Source: Epiperipatus broadwayi
Taxonomy: Eukaryota; Onychophora; Udeonychophora; Euonychophora; Peripatidae
Direction: 5' to 3'
Assembly: GCA_028023455.1 (NCBI GenBank)
Contig: JAQFVV010000017.1
Span: 2,735,001-2,799,000 of the forward strand
Length of the DNA: 64,000 nucleotides
The position numbers were made by a program, and so were the translations under genes. The notes under the pieces are model-generated. The model did no database searches. It was not told the origin of the DNA and was given only the letters and a program-made list of their open reading frames with translations. This document shows positions 44,262-57,269 of the stretch, in pieces. Every line of letters starts with the position of its first letter. Position 1 is the stretch's first letter.

Positions 44262-44585
44262 CAATAAACATCACATGATCACCATTTCTTATGCTTAATT
44301 ATAACTGTTATTAAGACAGACAAAACTCACTATACATATTGCCATACACAGCAAGCTAGAGTAATCAATGGATGCTAGAGGACTGCATTAGATCCTAAGA
44401 TCTAGGTGCAGTGCTCTCAAATCCAAGGCTCCTCACCGATGAAGGCCACATGCCAGAAACTAGTCTGGGGATATTGGATGAGTAGACACTAGATGGGGAT
44501 TTTATGCACAAGCCTTCTGGCATCCATGATTACTCTAGCTTGCTATGTGTGGCAATACATATAGGGAGTTTTGCTTGTTTTAATT
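44262..44585 (+). repeat. Family A with inverted 5' arm (A8)
   Basis: 44262-44374 is the inverted 3' end (AAACATCACATGATCACC, GAGTAATCAATGG). It joins at GATGC to a sense copy from AGGACTGCATTAGATCC through the ribozyme to AGGGAGTTTTGCTTGTT. Confidence 0.7.
44423..44477 (+). ncRNA. Hammerhead motif A8, U4 changed
   Basis: Stem I CCAA/TTGG and CCTCA/TGGGG; core CCGATGA (U4 to C); stem II GGC/GCC, a compensated change relative to AGC/GCT in A4; GAAA; ACTAGT; C17. Folding intact, catalysis doubtful. Confidence 0.68.
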
Positions 44586-44589
44586 TCAT

Positions 44590-46315
44590 ATGTACTTATA
44601 TTAAATATTTTCATGGATTATAATATAAATAAAATATATAAATAAATATATAAAGAATATAAATAAAGTAATATGTCTAAATTTACTTAAACACAGACAC
44701 TGGTAAAGCTAAATACAAATGTTTATATTAATTGGCTGAGCATTATCAAGAAGTTTTATCTTCTCATAATCATAGCAAGTGAGTTGTGTGACCACAATAT
44801 AAAATGTATGCGAATTATTTAAATATATGTAAAGTGAATTAGAAAGTCTACTTTTTGGAGAGAGAGAGAGAGGGGGGGGGGATGCTTTTTTCTGGTTTAT
44901 AGTGTAGGTGTTGTTAGCTATAGGCCATGCTTTTGATCTTACATTTAGAGTCATGGCGTTCTATGCATGCGATGGAAACAGAAGTTTACTTTTTTATTTT
45001 ATTTTTACAATATAAATGAAGGTAAATGTGTTTATTTCATGTAATTATTATATATGATAAAGTCATTAACAATTACTAATTATAGAACTATGCTCTAATA
45101 TCCCACAATAACTTTTTTGTCTTGAATTTAATTAGAAACAAGAGATCCCCTTTTTATCTATTAATTAAAGTCGTTATATAGATTTAAACTTAGAAAGCTA
45201 TTTTTATAAGCTCAAGGAATTTGAAGAATATTTTCTCTTGTCATCCTGCAAATAAAAAAAATAAAAATTCATTTTTCCCAAAAAGCTGTATATATATGAT
45301 AACAAGCAATCATTAAGTTATCAGTAATCTCAACCTGTCGTCAAGGCTACTTCCTTGACTATTCGTTGAGATGGTTGATAGTTTAAGGGTTGATGGGTAT
45401 CATCTACATTTATAAACCTATTAAAGCATTGAGGAATTGGCTTTATTGTTTTACTAAATATGCATACATATATTAAATATTTTTATGAATTTATTATGAT
45501 GCAAACAAAAAAAAAGTGACATTATTTGTATGTAATAATTGGAGATGTGTTTAGTAGTGATGTTTCTATAAAATTATCATTTACTTTTAAAGCTCTAAAA
45601 CTAAAATATCTTATTCTAGTATCTAATAGTAGTTTTTTTTTGTATTGTATTTAATTTTAAAAAAAGAAGACAACATATAAATGAAAGTTTTAATATTTTT
45701 AATTTATATTTTTTATTTTGAATTCAGCTTTGATATAACCAAAGCAATCGATTTATTTGAGTGGTTTTTATAAACCAAGAGTAAAACATTTTAAACTTGT
45801 TTCTTAATTTTTAAACAAGGGAGATGTATTAAACATCAATACTATATTATACGTTTAAAAAATTGAAATGCTATAAACTTCTCATACTTTTTTACAAATA
45901 TATAAACTTCTCCCAAAAATATTTATATTGGAATTAGAAGATATAATGAACTTATATATGTAAATATTGAAAGTTTTAATAAGATTTTGTATACAATTTT
46001 TATTTTTTAAGAATTAGGGGAAAATGTAAAAATGTTTTTACTTTTGCTTTGAAAATGTCAGATAAATAAATACTATGGCTAAATAATGTGATTTCAGTTC
46101 CCAATTAATTAATTGGTTGCTTGGTTACATAATATCTGAACACAAAATAAAAAAGTATATGAAAAATATCAGTAAACTTTCAATATTTATATTTTTTAAT
46201 TCTTAAAAAAGCAAGTCATATATAACGTGACATTACTTTTAATGAGCTTGTAGTTACATTTTTTAATTTATGAAACTTTTCTAATTTTATATTAATAGAT
46301 TTATATATATATATA
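44590..46315. other. No gene recognised; includes family D copy 2
   Basis: Family D at 45288-45390 (AATCTCAACCTGTCGTCAAG). A GA/G run at ~44862-44881. Otherwise AT-rich. Confidence 0.45.
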
Positions 46316-46330
46316 TGTAACCCATGAAAA

Positions 46331-46500
46331 TGGGGAGTTGTCTATTTATAATTACTTAATTAAAAAGCACTTCACCTAGAACAATAGTTAATGAAATCCA
46401 ATTGCATCAGGTCAAGGGTTAAATAAAACTGTCAGGCTGATTGCATTCATTTCATTAGCTGCTTCTAGATTGAATGCTTTCTAATTGAGTAATTATAAAT
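46331..46500. repeat. Hairpin MITE, ~75-bp arms
   Basis: GGGAGTTGTCTATTTATAAT at left pairs with ATTATAAATAGATAACTCC at right; arms continue through AAAGCA and ATTGCATCAGG/GATTGCATTC-like sequence. Confidence 0.7.
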
Positions 46501-46544
46501 AGATAACTCCACACAATAAATATTTTCATCTAAAACATTCATTA

Positions 46545-46640
46545 AAAATATATATCATTAAAAAATCAGTCTCAATATCAATGACAATCAACAATTTCTA
46601 ACTGTTGTCAAGGCAACCCATTTAGCCTTGTGCATTATTA
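46545..46640. repeat. Family D repeat, copy 3
   Basis: ATATATCATTAAAAAATCAG, GACAATCAACAATTTC, GTTGTCAAGGCAACCC. Confidence 0.55.
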
Positions 46641-46643
46641 CAC

Positions 46644-46647
<4 letters not shown>

Positions 46648-46698
<51 letters not shown>
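46648..46698. repeat. TA microsatellite
   Basis: ~25 TA units. Confidence 0.95.
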
Positions 46699-46699
<1 letters not shown>

Positions 46700-46862
46700 A
46701 GTATAATTAATATACTTGGAGCTTATATGTAATATAAGTAATTTGAACACCAGCTTTCAAGCTCCCTTACACTAAACATTCTATCTCATACAACTGATAC
46801 ACATGACCACACACTATGTGAAAAACACATCTAAGCTCCAAGTATATTAATTATACTTATAT
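46699..46862 (-). repeat. Family B tRNA-like end between inverted 26-bp flanks
   Basis: AGTATAATTAATATACTTGG at left returns as its complement at ~46838-46860. Between them is the B box-like end (minus: box B-like near 46755; TGTGTATCAGTTGTATGAGA). Confidence 0.5.
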
Positions 46863-47049
46863 TTAAATATTATAAATCTGCCTGTATCCTACCCAGTCCT
46901 CTTCTGTGTCTCTAAATGAACAAGGTCTTATACATAAGAGGTCAGATTGACTTTTTTCAACATGGGCATGCCAATAATATTGGCATTAACAAAAAATGTG
47001 GGCATTCCACTATCAGATTTTCAATGGTGTGGAAGACTGAAGAATTGGG

Positions 47050-47290
47050 ATGAAAAATATTGAAGCCGGTTCATTAAAGTTTAAAGTTTTGCTATCTTAA
47101 TATAAACCGAGCACCGATTCTATGTATGTGTGAAAGATGATGATTTGGACCAACGGATGAGTACTGATTTAGCATGAAATACATGTATTGGAGATTATTT
47201 ATCTTCTTCACGTGTGTATGGTCATGTGTATCATTTGTATAAGATAGAGTGAATAGTGGAAGGAAGCCCGAAAATTTGTATTCAAATTCC
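47050..47290 (+). repeat. Family B repeat (B7)
   Basis: Plus sense: TTCATTAAAGTTTAAAG, TCTTAATATAAACCGAGCAC, ribozyme 47139-47197, GTGTATGGTCATGTGTATC, and a box B-like TGTATTCAAATTCCTTAT end. Confidence 0.65.
47139..47197 (+). ncRNA. Hammerhead motif B7
   Basis: CGGATGA (U4 changed); stem II GTACTGATTTAGCAT, with GCT pairing reduced; GAAA; stem III palindrome ATACATGTAT, longer than in B3; CCAA/TTGG inner stem I. Confidence 0.55.
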
Positions 47291-47654
47291 TTATATTGTG
47301 TATACATATAAAAAACAGGATATAAGTTTTGTTCATTTCAAAAACAATGAATATAAAAAGTATTTTTTGAAAAGGTTTAGGTCAGCTGACATTACATTGC
47401 AAAAAGATGCACAACTACTGCAATTTTCAGAGAGCAATCATTAATAAAGTTGTTTAAATAATTCTTTTATCATATCAAATTTTTTTATCCGTATAATACT
47501 TAACACATGAATTCTCAATTGTACATATCATATATAGCCAAAAAGTTTTTAATTCTATATTAAAAGTTTATTCTTAAAACAAATAAGAACAAAAATATAA
47601 TGCAAACTCTAATAACCATTTACATGACCAAAAACAAATATTCAAAGAAATTAT

Positions 47655-47935
47655 TAAAGTGGAAGTTAACCTCTGATAATGTGCTATTTCTTAAATATTA
47701 TAAATCTTTGTGCACTTATCCACCAGTAAGTGTTTAAAAAACTTAAGTGAATCACTTAAGTTTAGAGCACATTTGTATATGCACCAACTCTCACTGACTA
47801 TGCAAAAGCACTCTAAACTTAAGTAATCCACTTAAATTTTTTAAACTCTTACTGGCAGGTGGGTACATGGAGATTTATAATATTTAAGAAATACCACATT
47901 ATTGGAGATTGACTTCCGTTTTCATTTCAAAATTT
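47655..47935. repeat. Hairpin MITE inside a wider inverted repeat
   Basis: TTATAAATCTTTGTGCAC and AACTTAAGTGAATCACTTAA on the left pair with the right arm ending GGAGATTTATAATATTTAAG; wider flanks (AACCTCTGATAATGTG against CACATTATTGGAG) extend the palindrome to ~280 bp. Confidence 0.7.
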
Positions 47936-47959
47936 TCAGCATTATATAATAATAGATTT

Positions 47960-50150
47960 ATATTCAAAGAAAGTAGTTTTTATAGGCCTTGTTTGAATTA
48001 TAATAAAAATCAGGTTGATTATCTTAATTCTATTGAACCATATTAAAATACATATACTTCATGAATATTTTGGCATTTGTAATATTTAAAAACAGAAGTA
48101 AAATTTTAAAAATCATCAATGGATGTAATTTAGTTTTTTTGTTAGTATAATTTTATGTTTTAGATACATACAATGAAGGTTATTTGTATTCGATATTAAT
48201 TTAATTAAAGCAAAATTAAAATTGGAAAGTATAGAAGTACTTCCAGATTATTAATCCAGATAAATAAAGGAAATTCCAAATGCAAGAAAATACAACCAAA
48301 GTTTTAATGCTAATTAAAAGTGTCTGAAAGAATTTATATAAAAAAGAACTTTGTAACAAAAAAAATGTACAAGATTATCAACTTGGATTTTGATAACAAA
48401 AAATAAGAATATATGTGAAGAAATCTAAAAAACTGACCTGAGATTTAAAAAGAGGCAGGAAAACTGCAAACAGACTTTTTTCTAAAGGTTTCTTTGCACT
48501 CTGAAAGGGTAAGAGGACAGGGCCTAATTGTGGCTCCCTTGTTCTCTCAACCATTATAAAAATTTAGGAATATTCATTTTTTAAACCAATGAGTCAGTCC
48601 CAAATTGAAACCAGAGCATTTTGTGGACACCTTCTCTCATTGTAAAGAGGTCACTCCAAAAGCTTCACATCTTGCAACTGACCACAAACATAAAAATGTT
48701 AACAGTAAAAAAATCAGATAACTTACCAATGAGCTCTTTTATCCTAACTATGATCTACTTAAACCTGCATAACTTACCGATAAGCTAAAATTTATACCCT
48801 AATTGTGTCAAATTTAATATGTTTGCAGCTAAATTTAACTACAGACTTAAACTATAAGCTTATAATACCAACAGAGACATTTTCTGTTTATTATTCAAGA
48901 GACTATTTCATTTATGGTCTAAGAAGATTGTAATAATAATTCTTTTAATTATTTAACATTGTTGTCTGCATTGACATATATAATCCTTTTGTTGTACATT
49001 CTTGATTTTAGTTATTAGAATTTATTATGTATAAATTACCTTTGCCAACTATCATGCTTTTTTAATAGTTATGCCTGGGGAAAATTCCTAAAAAAATTTC
49101 ATATAAAAGATTTAAGTGACAAGAACACAAAATAACTATTTTATTTTAGTTGTTTCTAATTGATGATGCAATGTGACAGATATCAGTGGGTTTATGACTC
49201 TGGTGCCTTTTTAAATAATAAAAAACTGATTCTGCCAGCAATGAAAATCATAATAAAATATTAAATCAGTTAATTAGGAAATATAACTATTCTTTTTATA
49301 GTTTTATTAAGTAGCACTTTATAGTGCAATGTTTAAATTAAAACATAAAATGTTACATTATATAAATAAAACCTTGACAAACAATCATGCATACAATTTA
49401 ATTGCAATAAGTTTGCAATTCAATGATAATCAGGCATCTTTATATCAGTGTAAAACAGTTTACATAAGCAACACAATTTTGATTATCAAATTTTCTGTCA
49501 CATAAACACTGTAAAATTTTTCATAATTAAAAACTGTAAGATTGAATTTATTTTTATTTAAATAATCCTTTATAAGCCATATTCACCAATAATTTCCATT
49601 TAATTCTTTTTTTTATAAATTCCAATAGGCTCATTCAGTTAAAAGTTTCATTTTCTGCTTCTGAATGTCATATATAATAATATTTAAAAATAAAAATTAA
49701 ATATGTGCATAAATTTTAAATTATATGGCAGTCATTTCTGTCTTGGAGCAACATAAACAATCAGGTTCATCAAAAAAAATATCAGTTTATATTAAACACA
49801 CACACATTTTATTCTTCCTTATTATCTTTTCCAAAGTGATGTAAAGTATTTTACATAATAATATATTTTAGTAAGCATAATCTAAAATTTTGCAAAATTT
49901 TAGAAAATACTTAAAGTTAATCTGACTTAAAAACATCAAAACAATTAAAGAAATCTTAGACTTTTAATAACAAAACTACTCTATAATGTTTTTATAAAAG
50001 AAATAAGTTATATCGGAAAAAATTGTCCAAAGTGTATTTAATTGTGATAAAAGTCAAATGTTTCATATTATTTTATTTAAAATTAAATATAAGGTATGGC
50101 CAGTTTTTTTTCCTTTTCTTATTTTTTCAATGAATGAAAATATATGTAAC
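47960..50150. other. No gene recognised
   Basis: AT-rich, more unique-looking than most of the window. 48470-48700 is slightly richer in GC, but I cannot assign it to a protein. Confidence 0.45.
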
Positions 50151-50166
50151 TATATCCTCTCAATTT

Positions 50167-50257
50167 TTTCTTCTTCTTCTTTTTCTTCTTCTTCTTCTTC
50201 TTCTTTTTCTTCTTCTTCTTCTTATTATTATCATTATTATTATTATTATTGTTGTTG

Positions 50258-50289
<32 letters not shown>

Positions 50290-50340
50290 GGTAGTAGTAG
50301 TATGAGGAGGAGGAGGAGTAGAGTAGTAGTAGTAGTAGTA

Positions 50341-50375
<35 letters not shown>

Positions 50376-50402
50376 TATTATTATTATTATTATTATTATT
50401 AT
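50167..50402. repeat. Compound triplet microsatellite
   Basis: TTC, TTA, TTG, TTA, GTA, AGG, GTA, AAT and TTA runs follow each other in register for ~235 bases. The open frames across it are low-complexity artefacts. Confidence 0.95.
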
Positions 50403-50449
50403 ACTAAATCCACTATAACATTTTCTTTGTTTTGTTTTTTTAATAGGTT

Positions 50450-52500
50450 TTTTCTAAATTAAAAAAAAATTTGGTACTTACGTAGTTTGCCTGCCAGAAA
50501 GGTTGCTACATATTTTATTTTAAATAATCCATTTTAGGGGCTTCCAACACATGATATAAACAATATGGCTGACTCTAAATTATCATATTCAATATTTATG
50601 CTTTTTTAATCATTAAAATGATAAAAAAAAACACAAAAGTCCAAAGTAATATTTACTAAGGCGTTAACCTTTAGGAATAAGCATCTGAAAAATTTGAAGG
50701 TAGGGACCTCTACAGGTCTTAGCCACAAGTTTATGCTAGGAAGAAAAGAGGGAAACCTTCTTTACTTCAACCTACTTTTATATATGAATAGGTGAAGCTG
50801 AAGTTGTTAGATCTAAGAGTGTGAAGCTATTCAATACTTCATTAATTAAGTCCACAATTCTTATTATACATTAATACTCATGAAATCTTATGATTTACAA
50901 CAAGTCAATGGAAAGATCTTATAATAAGAAATCTATTATGATAATTTAAAGTTGTAATTATAAATTTTATTAAATGCACATTATTATATTAAGTAATATT
51001 TACTAGGGCGTTAACCTTTAGGAATAAGCGTCTGAAAAATTCGAAGGTAGGGACCTCTACAGGTCTTAGTGTTTTAATTAAAATGATTTTTTAATATAAA
51101 TGATGTAAAGAAAATAAAAATAAAAGATAATTAAGCAAACTATAACAAAGATGTGAATAGGCATTACTTTCACTATCCTGTAATTTTGAAAATATTCCAC
51201 TGAAAGATATAAAAAGTCCAAAGACTTGTAATTAAAACATTTTAATGTAAATTCACTACACCAGTTGTAAGCTAATCTCAGTGCACACACAAATAATGCA
51301 TTGGAGCCTTCTAACTATGTTACTTTTCTAACAGATACATGCTTAGAACATGTTCACACATGACACATGTCTGTATGTACATAAAGCACAATATCACAGC
51401 TATTATCACTTACTTTTCAGGTGTGCACTATCTTGTAATTTTGAAAATATTCCATTTCATTTTGCTCTGTTGATGAATGATTCCAAATTTTAATCATATT
51501 TCAAAAATGATAAGGTGAAAACAAAATGCTAAAAAAAATCAGCATGTGTTAATGAATGTCAGTAAAAAATAACATTCATTTTAACCAGGTGTTGTCTGTT
51601 CATCTTGTGTTATCATTTGGACATTATGTTGTGAATGGAATTTATTAAAACATGGATTCAAATTTTTTACAATTAACTGGTATAGTTTGGTAATTTTAAA
51701 AAAAATATTAACAAATGTATTCTAAATTGATTAATTTTCAAAAAATTGAATGCATTTTTAATAAATTCCATTTTCAACATAATGTTTAAATGTTAAAACA
51801 AGGCAAACAGATAAGACATGGTCAAAAATAATGTTGTTGTTTTTTACATTTGTTAATAGTTGCTAATTTTTTAACATTTATTTTTTGCCTTACCGTTTTT
51901 AAAAATATGCTTAAAATTTGGAATCTTTCATCGACAGAACAAGATGCAGTGGAAAATTCTCAAAATTTCAGGATAATGCCTGCCTAAAAAGTATAGGATA
52001 ACAACAATGATATTACATAGTCTACGCAAACAGAGGCATAATGGCAGTGTCATGTGCAAACATGTTCTAAATGCCTATCAGTTTAGAAATGATCATGGTT
52101 AAAACTCCAAAACATTGTTTGTGAGTGCACTGAGATTAGTTTACAGATGGTGTAGTAAATTTACATTAAAAAAATTTTTAATTACAATAATGGGTTAGTA
52201 AAAGCGATTTCTGTCTGCATCTTTGTTATAGTTTGCTTAATCTTGTTTTATTTTTATTTTCTTTACTGCATTTACATTAAAAAAAATTTTTTAATTACAA
52301 CTCCTTGGTATTTTGTGCTTCTTTATCATTTTAATAAATAAAAAAATGTAAATACTGAATACGATAACTTAACGTCAGCCATATTGTTTATACCTTGTGT
52401 TGGAAGCCCCTGAAAATGAATAATCTAAAACAAAACAGATGGCAAGCATTCTATCAGAGAAATTACATAAGTACTGAAATTTTTAAATTTATATAACTCT
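50450..52500. mobile_element. 2-kb foldback element
   Basis: Outer arms 50465-50640 and 52310-52490 are inverted (GGTACTTACGTAGTTTGCC against ACATAAGTACT-ended sequence; GGGGCTTCCAACAC against GTGTTGGAAGCCCC). A second pair, 51075-51300 and 52080-52300, and an inner pair near 51600 and 51790 (TTATGTTGTGAATGGAATTT) nest inside, so nearly the whole 2 kb folds on itself. No coding sequence. Confidence 0.75.
50647..51069 (+). repeat. 78-bp direct repeat inside the foldback
   Basis: GTAATATTTACTAAGGCGTT through ACCTCTACAGGTCTTAG occurs at 50647-50730 and 50993-51069, with four or five changes. Confidence 0.85.
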
Positions 52501-52504
52501 GTTA

Positions 52505-53640
52505 TTCATTTCATTAAGAATGATTTATATACCATTTAAATGTGTAGTTTCACATATGTATAGACATGTAGAACTTATAAAACAATTAAGAACACTACTC
52601 AAATATTAAATATACAAATGAATATATATATAAGATTTTAAAGAGAAAATTTCACAATATCGAAAAATATATTTTTTTCTTTGCTGACGTTCGAATTACA
52701 TGTTTTTAAATTTATTACGCTTCCAAAATAACATTTAACTTCTTTATTATAAAACAAATGTTCAAATAATATTATAGCTTTAATTTATACTTTTATTTTG
52801 GACGCAATGCTTAATATATTTGAATTTACATTTCTTTCAAAAAAATAAAAATGTTCAGAATACAAAAAAAAAATGTTTTTTTTTATATATGTTGCTATAT
52901 TTTATATTTAGAATCAAAGTTAAAAAGAACAAATAATTAATATTGCACAGAAATTCCCCCTCCCTCTGTTTTTGAAGTACTAGATAATCGTATAGGTGTA
53001 TTTTCATAATTTAAGTCAAGGCATTTTTTAACAACCCCCGTCTCCTAATGTGTAGACAAACATGATTGTTTTTTAGTTTTTATAATTTTCATTATCATAA
53101 TTTTTATTTTAGGTCAACTTTTGTCAAATAGCTATAAATTGGTAAAACGTAAAGGCCAAAAGTAAATACTAATGATCATCTTTTTAAAAATAAAAGGAAT
53201 ATTATTATTCGTTTGCAATCGCTTTAATTAAATATGTAATTTGTTTGTATGTATCTTAATTATAAACTTATGATTGCTCGGGATGAGCTCGTTCTTAGAT
53301 GCTGGACCTTTTACAAGAAGCTCATAAATTGTAGGGAAAAATATTAGCAGCATGTTTATAAAATTAAACTTGAAAAAACGTTATGTGCATACATGGTGTA
53401 TGGTTTAATTTACTGCCAATTCCTTTACCTTTTCCTTTATTAGGTCTTCAATCCCGCTCTTCTCATACAACACTTTCAATCCTTTTTTTTAAAGTTTCCA
53501 TTGCTTAAAATAACATTTTGTTTAATGTCATTAAAATTTTTAATTTTTAGAAATGTGAAAATAATTTATTATAATTACAACTTTGCAATTTTATATCTGA
53601 TATAATTCAAATCTAAAAATGAATCATAAATTATTTAATT
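52505..53640. other. No gene recognised
   Basis: AT-rich; nothing identified. Confidence 0.45.
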
Positions 53641-53862
53641 ACATTTTTAATACACTGTACAGGCTTACATATACCTGCACGTATAATGTAATATATAAGG
53701 ATTCAAACTCAGACTTTCACACGACCCTCAACTCTCCATGCTATCTCATATTGCTGACCCACCTTATCACACACATGTTGAAAAGGTGATCAGGTGGGTC
53801 AGCAATATGAGATGACATGGAGAATTGAGGGTCGTGTGAAAATCTGAGTTCGAACTTTTTAT
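53640..53862. repeat. Family B tRNA-like ends, head to head
   Basis: 53697-53770 (GATTCAAACTCAGACTTTCA, TATCTCATATTGCTGACCC) is repeated inverted at 53783-53862. The left side also has the unit block ACACTGTACAGGCTTA. Confidence 0.7.
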
Positions 53863-53994
53863 ATATTAATTATATTTTTAAAAAAATTATTATTATTTTA
53901 GGGATTTCAATTACTATTAGAAGTATTCAATTTGTTTTCTTAAAACATATATTAAACAAAATTATTTCCATGTTATGTTAAAATAGTGAATAAT

Positions 53995-54660
53995 ATTTCA
54001 GTAGTGTAATTTTCAATACACCATTCCCACACAAGGTAGGTACTGATTTTTATCCACTTTTAACAACTTATGGAGGGTGTATTCATAAACATATGACCAA
54101 AGACATGTGAAAAAGATTATGATCCCCAAGATGTATATTTTATGCTGAACAAACACTCATCAGTTGGGTTAGATTACTATCTTTTATCATTGTTCAGTAT
54201 ATATAGATAAGAAATTTCTATAGTTTAATCAATAAGTGTCAAACTTACTGTCCTCACAACTTTGACACAAATTACTTCATGGAAGTATATTAATAATTTT
54301 TATTAATTATTTATTAGACTAGAGATCCATTTAATGAATAATATTTCTGTAGTGTTACTTTCACTGTACCACTCTCACACAAGGTAAGGACTGGTTTTTA
54401 TCCATTTTTAAGATCTTGTGTAGGATTGTAATCATAAACATATGATTCAAGACATGAAAAAAATGTCTTTAGTCATATGTTTGTAACTACACCCTTCACA
54501 AGATGTTAAAAGCAGATAGAAACCAGTCCCTTCCTTGTGGGATGTTGGTGTGGTAAAAATTATGTTATAGCAGCATTATTAATTAAGTGGATAATCTCTA
54601 GTCTAACGAATGACTAATAAAAATTACTAATACACTCAAATAATCTTTTCTTATTTAATT
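53995..54660. repeat. Foldback repeats with family B hammerhead remnant
   Basis: Inverted units around CACACAAGGTAAGGACTGG at ~54040, 54370 and 54520. Between them, minus sense family B with CTGATGAGTG and stem II remains at ~54165-54108 (GAAA changed to AAAA). Confidence 0.55.
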
Positions 54661-54664
54661 ACTT

Positions 54665-55970
54665 ACAGGGTGTTGCTAAATATCTTAAAATTCCATGGCC
54701 CAAGTTTTCAATCTATTAATTCAAAAATAACCATTACACACAATAATTTAAAAATTAATGTAATGATACCATTGACAAGCAAGAATTCAGGATTTATTTT
54801 CTAAATTTAAAGTTTTATATTGTAAATGAAAAATAGTGACAAAGTTAATTATTACAGATTGTGGCTCTTCTTATAAAAAATAACTACAAAAGAGTAGAAC
54901 CATGAAATAATATTATTTGTGAAACATATATACATAATAAAATATATTTCATTTAAAAAAAATAGTTTAAATTTTACTTCTTCAATACATTTAAGGCTAG
55001 GAGTACTGGTATTTTGAACTAACTCTTCTATGGTTGGCTTTGGAGTGTATCATAGAATTATTCTGAAGATAGGCTCCTGAAAGTATTAATTCTCAAGTAA
55101 GAATAATTGAATGTTTTTTAGTTGGGAGTTCAAAAGAAACCAATGAAAAAATAAAACATTTTATGTATAAAAATATTAATGCTTATCTCAAATGTGCCCT
55201 CTATGATTTGGTGCATTCATGCAGTGAAGAACATAAAATTTAAGGGCTGTGGGCCACAACTTCATCTCAGTCTCATTTGGAGATTGAACTTCTTATGAAT
55301 GCCTGAGTGATGAACCATTTAATTATTTATCAGATTGTCAAAAATTGTGTGCAAGAGGAGGAAGGGAGGGACAAATCTTGACAGGTTTAATATTTTTTAT
55401 AAGTTCATAAAGTTATTTAAGTTTAAAACAATGGATATTCCTGAATATAATAAGCAGATTATACATCTCTCTAATATTGACTTATTCAAAAAATACAGCA
55501 ATAATTTATTTATTTCACAATAAACTTCAAAAAAAATATATACAGTAGTAAAAATTCTAAGTAAAGACTTCAAAAAGCTAAACTCAGCAAATTGTGTATC
55601 AAAATGAGTGCACATGTAATAATAAGCACTTTTTGGCATACATCAGCAGGGTTACTCTATACTCATATATATATGCTCCAGATTGCCATAAAATTTCATG
55701 AAGTTTTGATTCAAAGATTATTCAGAGTTTCAAGTCTGGGTAGAATAATGTTTGAGTTTATAAACAGGTATAAAGTTTTTTTTTTTTTTTGGCAACCAAT
55801 CTATAATCAAACCAGTTCTATATTATTATGATTGGTAATTGATGAGCTATCTATTACTAATGGATGATAATGATCTCATATTAATCAGCATTGTCCAGGT
55901 GAATCCTGAAGTACAGATTATAGAATTAAAAAATATAATTATAATAAATAATAAAAAATCATATACAACA
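54665..55970. other. No gene recognised
   Basis: Short frames at 55335-56021 have no motif. AT-rich. Confidence 0.45.
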
Positions 55971-55976
55971 GATATA

Positions 55977-56296
55977 TATTATAATAAAAATAATAAATTT
56001 AATGGTAACAAACTATTATAAACAATCCTTAAATCCTCAGAAGTACTTTCAGTTAATTTCTTAAACCTGCCTCAACTGCCATTAAAGTAAAAAAAAAAAA
56101 ACAAAGCTGAAGCAAACGTCATCAATTCAAATCCCATGAATCTCATATTTTAATGTTTGCTTCCACTTTGTTTTTTTTGTTTTTTAATTTAATGGCAGTT
56201 GAGGCAGGTTTAAGAAATTAACCGAAAGTACTTCTGAGGATTTAAGGATTGTTTATAATAGTTTGTTACCATTAAATTTATTATTTTTATTATAAT
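55977..56296. repeat. Hairpin MITE, ~135-bp arms
   Basis: AATTTAATGGTAACAAACTA through CTGCCTCAACTGCCATTAAA on the left returns inverted on the right with few differences; loop ~45 bases. No coding content. Confidence 0.8.
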
Positions 56297-56334
56297 TACA
56301 ATTTTGTTTTAATTAAGGAACATTTTATTTATAT

Positions 56335-56336
<2 letters not shown>

Positions 56337-56398
<62 letters not shown>
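56337..56398. repeat. TA microsatellite
   Basis: Long TA run. Confidence 0.95.
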
Positions 56399-56589
56399 AT
56401 TATACATAACAAGCCTTTTTCAGCATATGATTTAGTGTCCTTTTCAAATATTAATAAAAAGATTTTTATGTATAATTATTTTTAATATATTATAAGGGAC
56501 TTGAACTCAAAACATTCAAGCTCCCTACCTCTATACAATCCACCTTATACAACTGATACACATAACAATATACATGTGAAAAAGATAAA

Positions 56590-56646
56590 TGATCTCCAAC
56601 ATGCATATTTTGTGCTGAACTAACACTCATTAGTTGGTCCAGATCT
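56590..56646 (-). ncRNA. Hammerhead motif B10
   Basis: Outer stem I GATCT/AGATC; inner CCAA/TTGG; CTAATGA (G5 changed); stem II GTGTTAGTTCAGCAC weakened; AAAA for GAAA; stem III near ATATGCAT. Inactive remnant. Confidence 0.55.
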
Positions 56647-57093
56647 CCATCTCCCACACATATATATAATCAGTGGTCAGTTTATATTAAGAGAGCAAAG
56701 CTTTAAACTTTAATAGACAAGTTGCAATCTTTTCCACTTTCCAACTCTTCATCCATCCATTTCATTGAAAATCTGATGACGAAATGGTCAAAGCTTTTGT
56801 TGATGCCATTGAAAGTTTGGGTTCAAGTCCCTTATAATTACATTAAATTTAGTATAAATAATATACATATTGCATATTCAGTCTCTATTCTGCCCATCCA
56901 TCTTCTGTATAATTAAATAAACATATTAAGATCCTATATACATGAGCTTTGAGCATTTCATCCTCAGATTTTCAATGAAATAGATGGCTGAAGAGTTGGA
57001 GAATAGAGAAGATTGAAGCTTGTCCATTAAAATTTATAGATTTTCTATCTTAATATAAACTGAGCACTGATTGTATATATGTCTGTAATGTGG

Positions 57094-57150
57094 TGATCTG
57101 GACTAACTGATGAGTTCTGGTTAAGCATGAAAGACATATATCGGAGATCA
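57094..57150 (+). ncRNA. Hammerhead motif B11
   Basis: Outer stem I TGATCT/AGATCA, six perfect pairs; CTGATGA intact; stem II weakened (GTTCTGGTTAAGCAT); GAAA intact; stem III decayed (GACATATATC). Cleavage uncertain. Confidence 0.6.
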
Positions 57151-57269
57151 TTTATCGTTTTCACATGTATGTGGTCATGTGTATCAGCTGTATACGATGG
57201 ATTGAATAGATGTAGCAAGCTTGAAAGTTTGAGTATAAGGTCACTTATATTTACATTAAGTTTAGAAGG

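Larger units (their letters stand above)
56495..57265. repeat. Family B inverted pair (B10 minus, B11 plus)
   Basis: 56495-56800 is minus sense and 56945-57265 plus sense. Each has the upstream block (AAAATCTGATGACG type, CTTTAATAGACAAG), a hammerhead and the tRNA-like end (GAGTTCAAGTCCCTTATA type). Head-to-head joining mirrors the PLE copies. Confidence 0.7.

Noticed and set aside
50058-50418. Open frames with poly-Ser, poly-Ile, poly-Leu
   Set aside because: They cross the triplet microsatellite and have no other content.
54470-54540. Hammerhead-like GAAACCAGTC with CACAAG/CTTGTG outer pairs
   Set aside because: No CTGANGA core between the stem strands.
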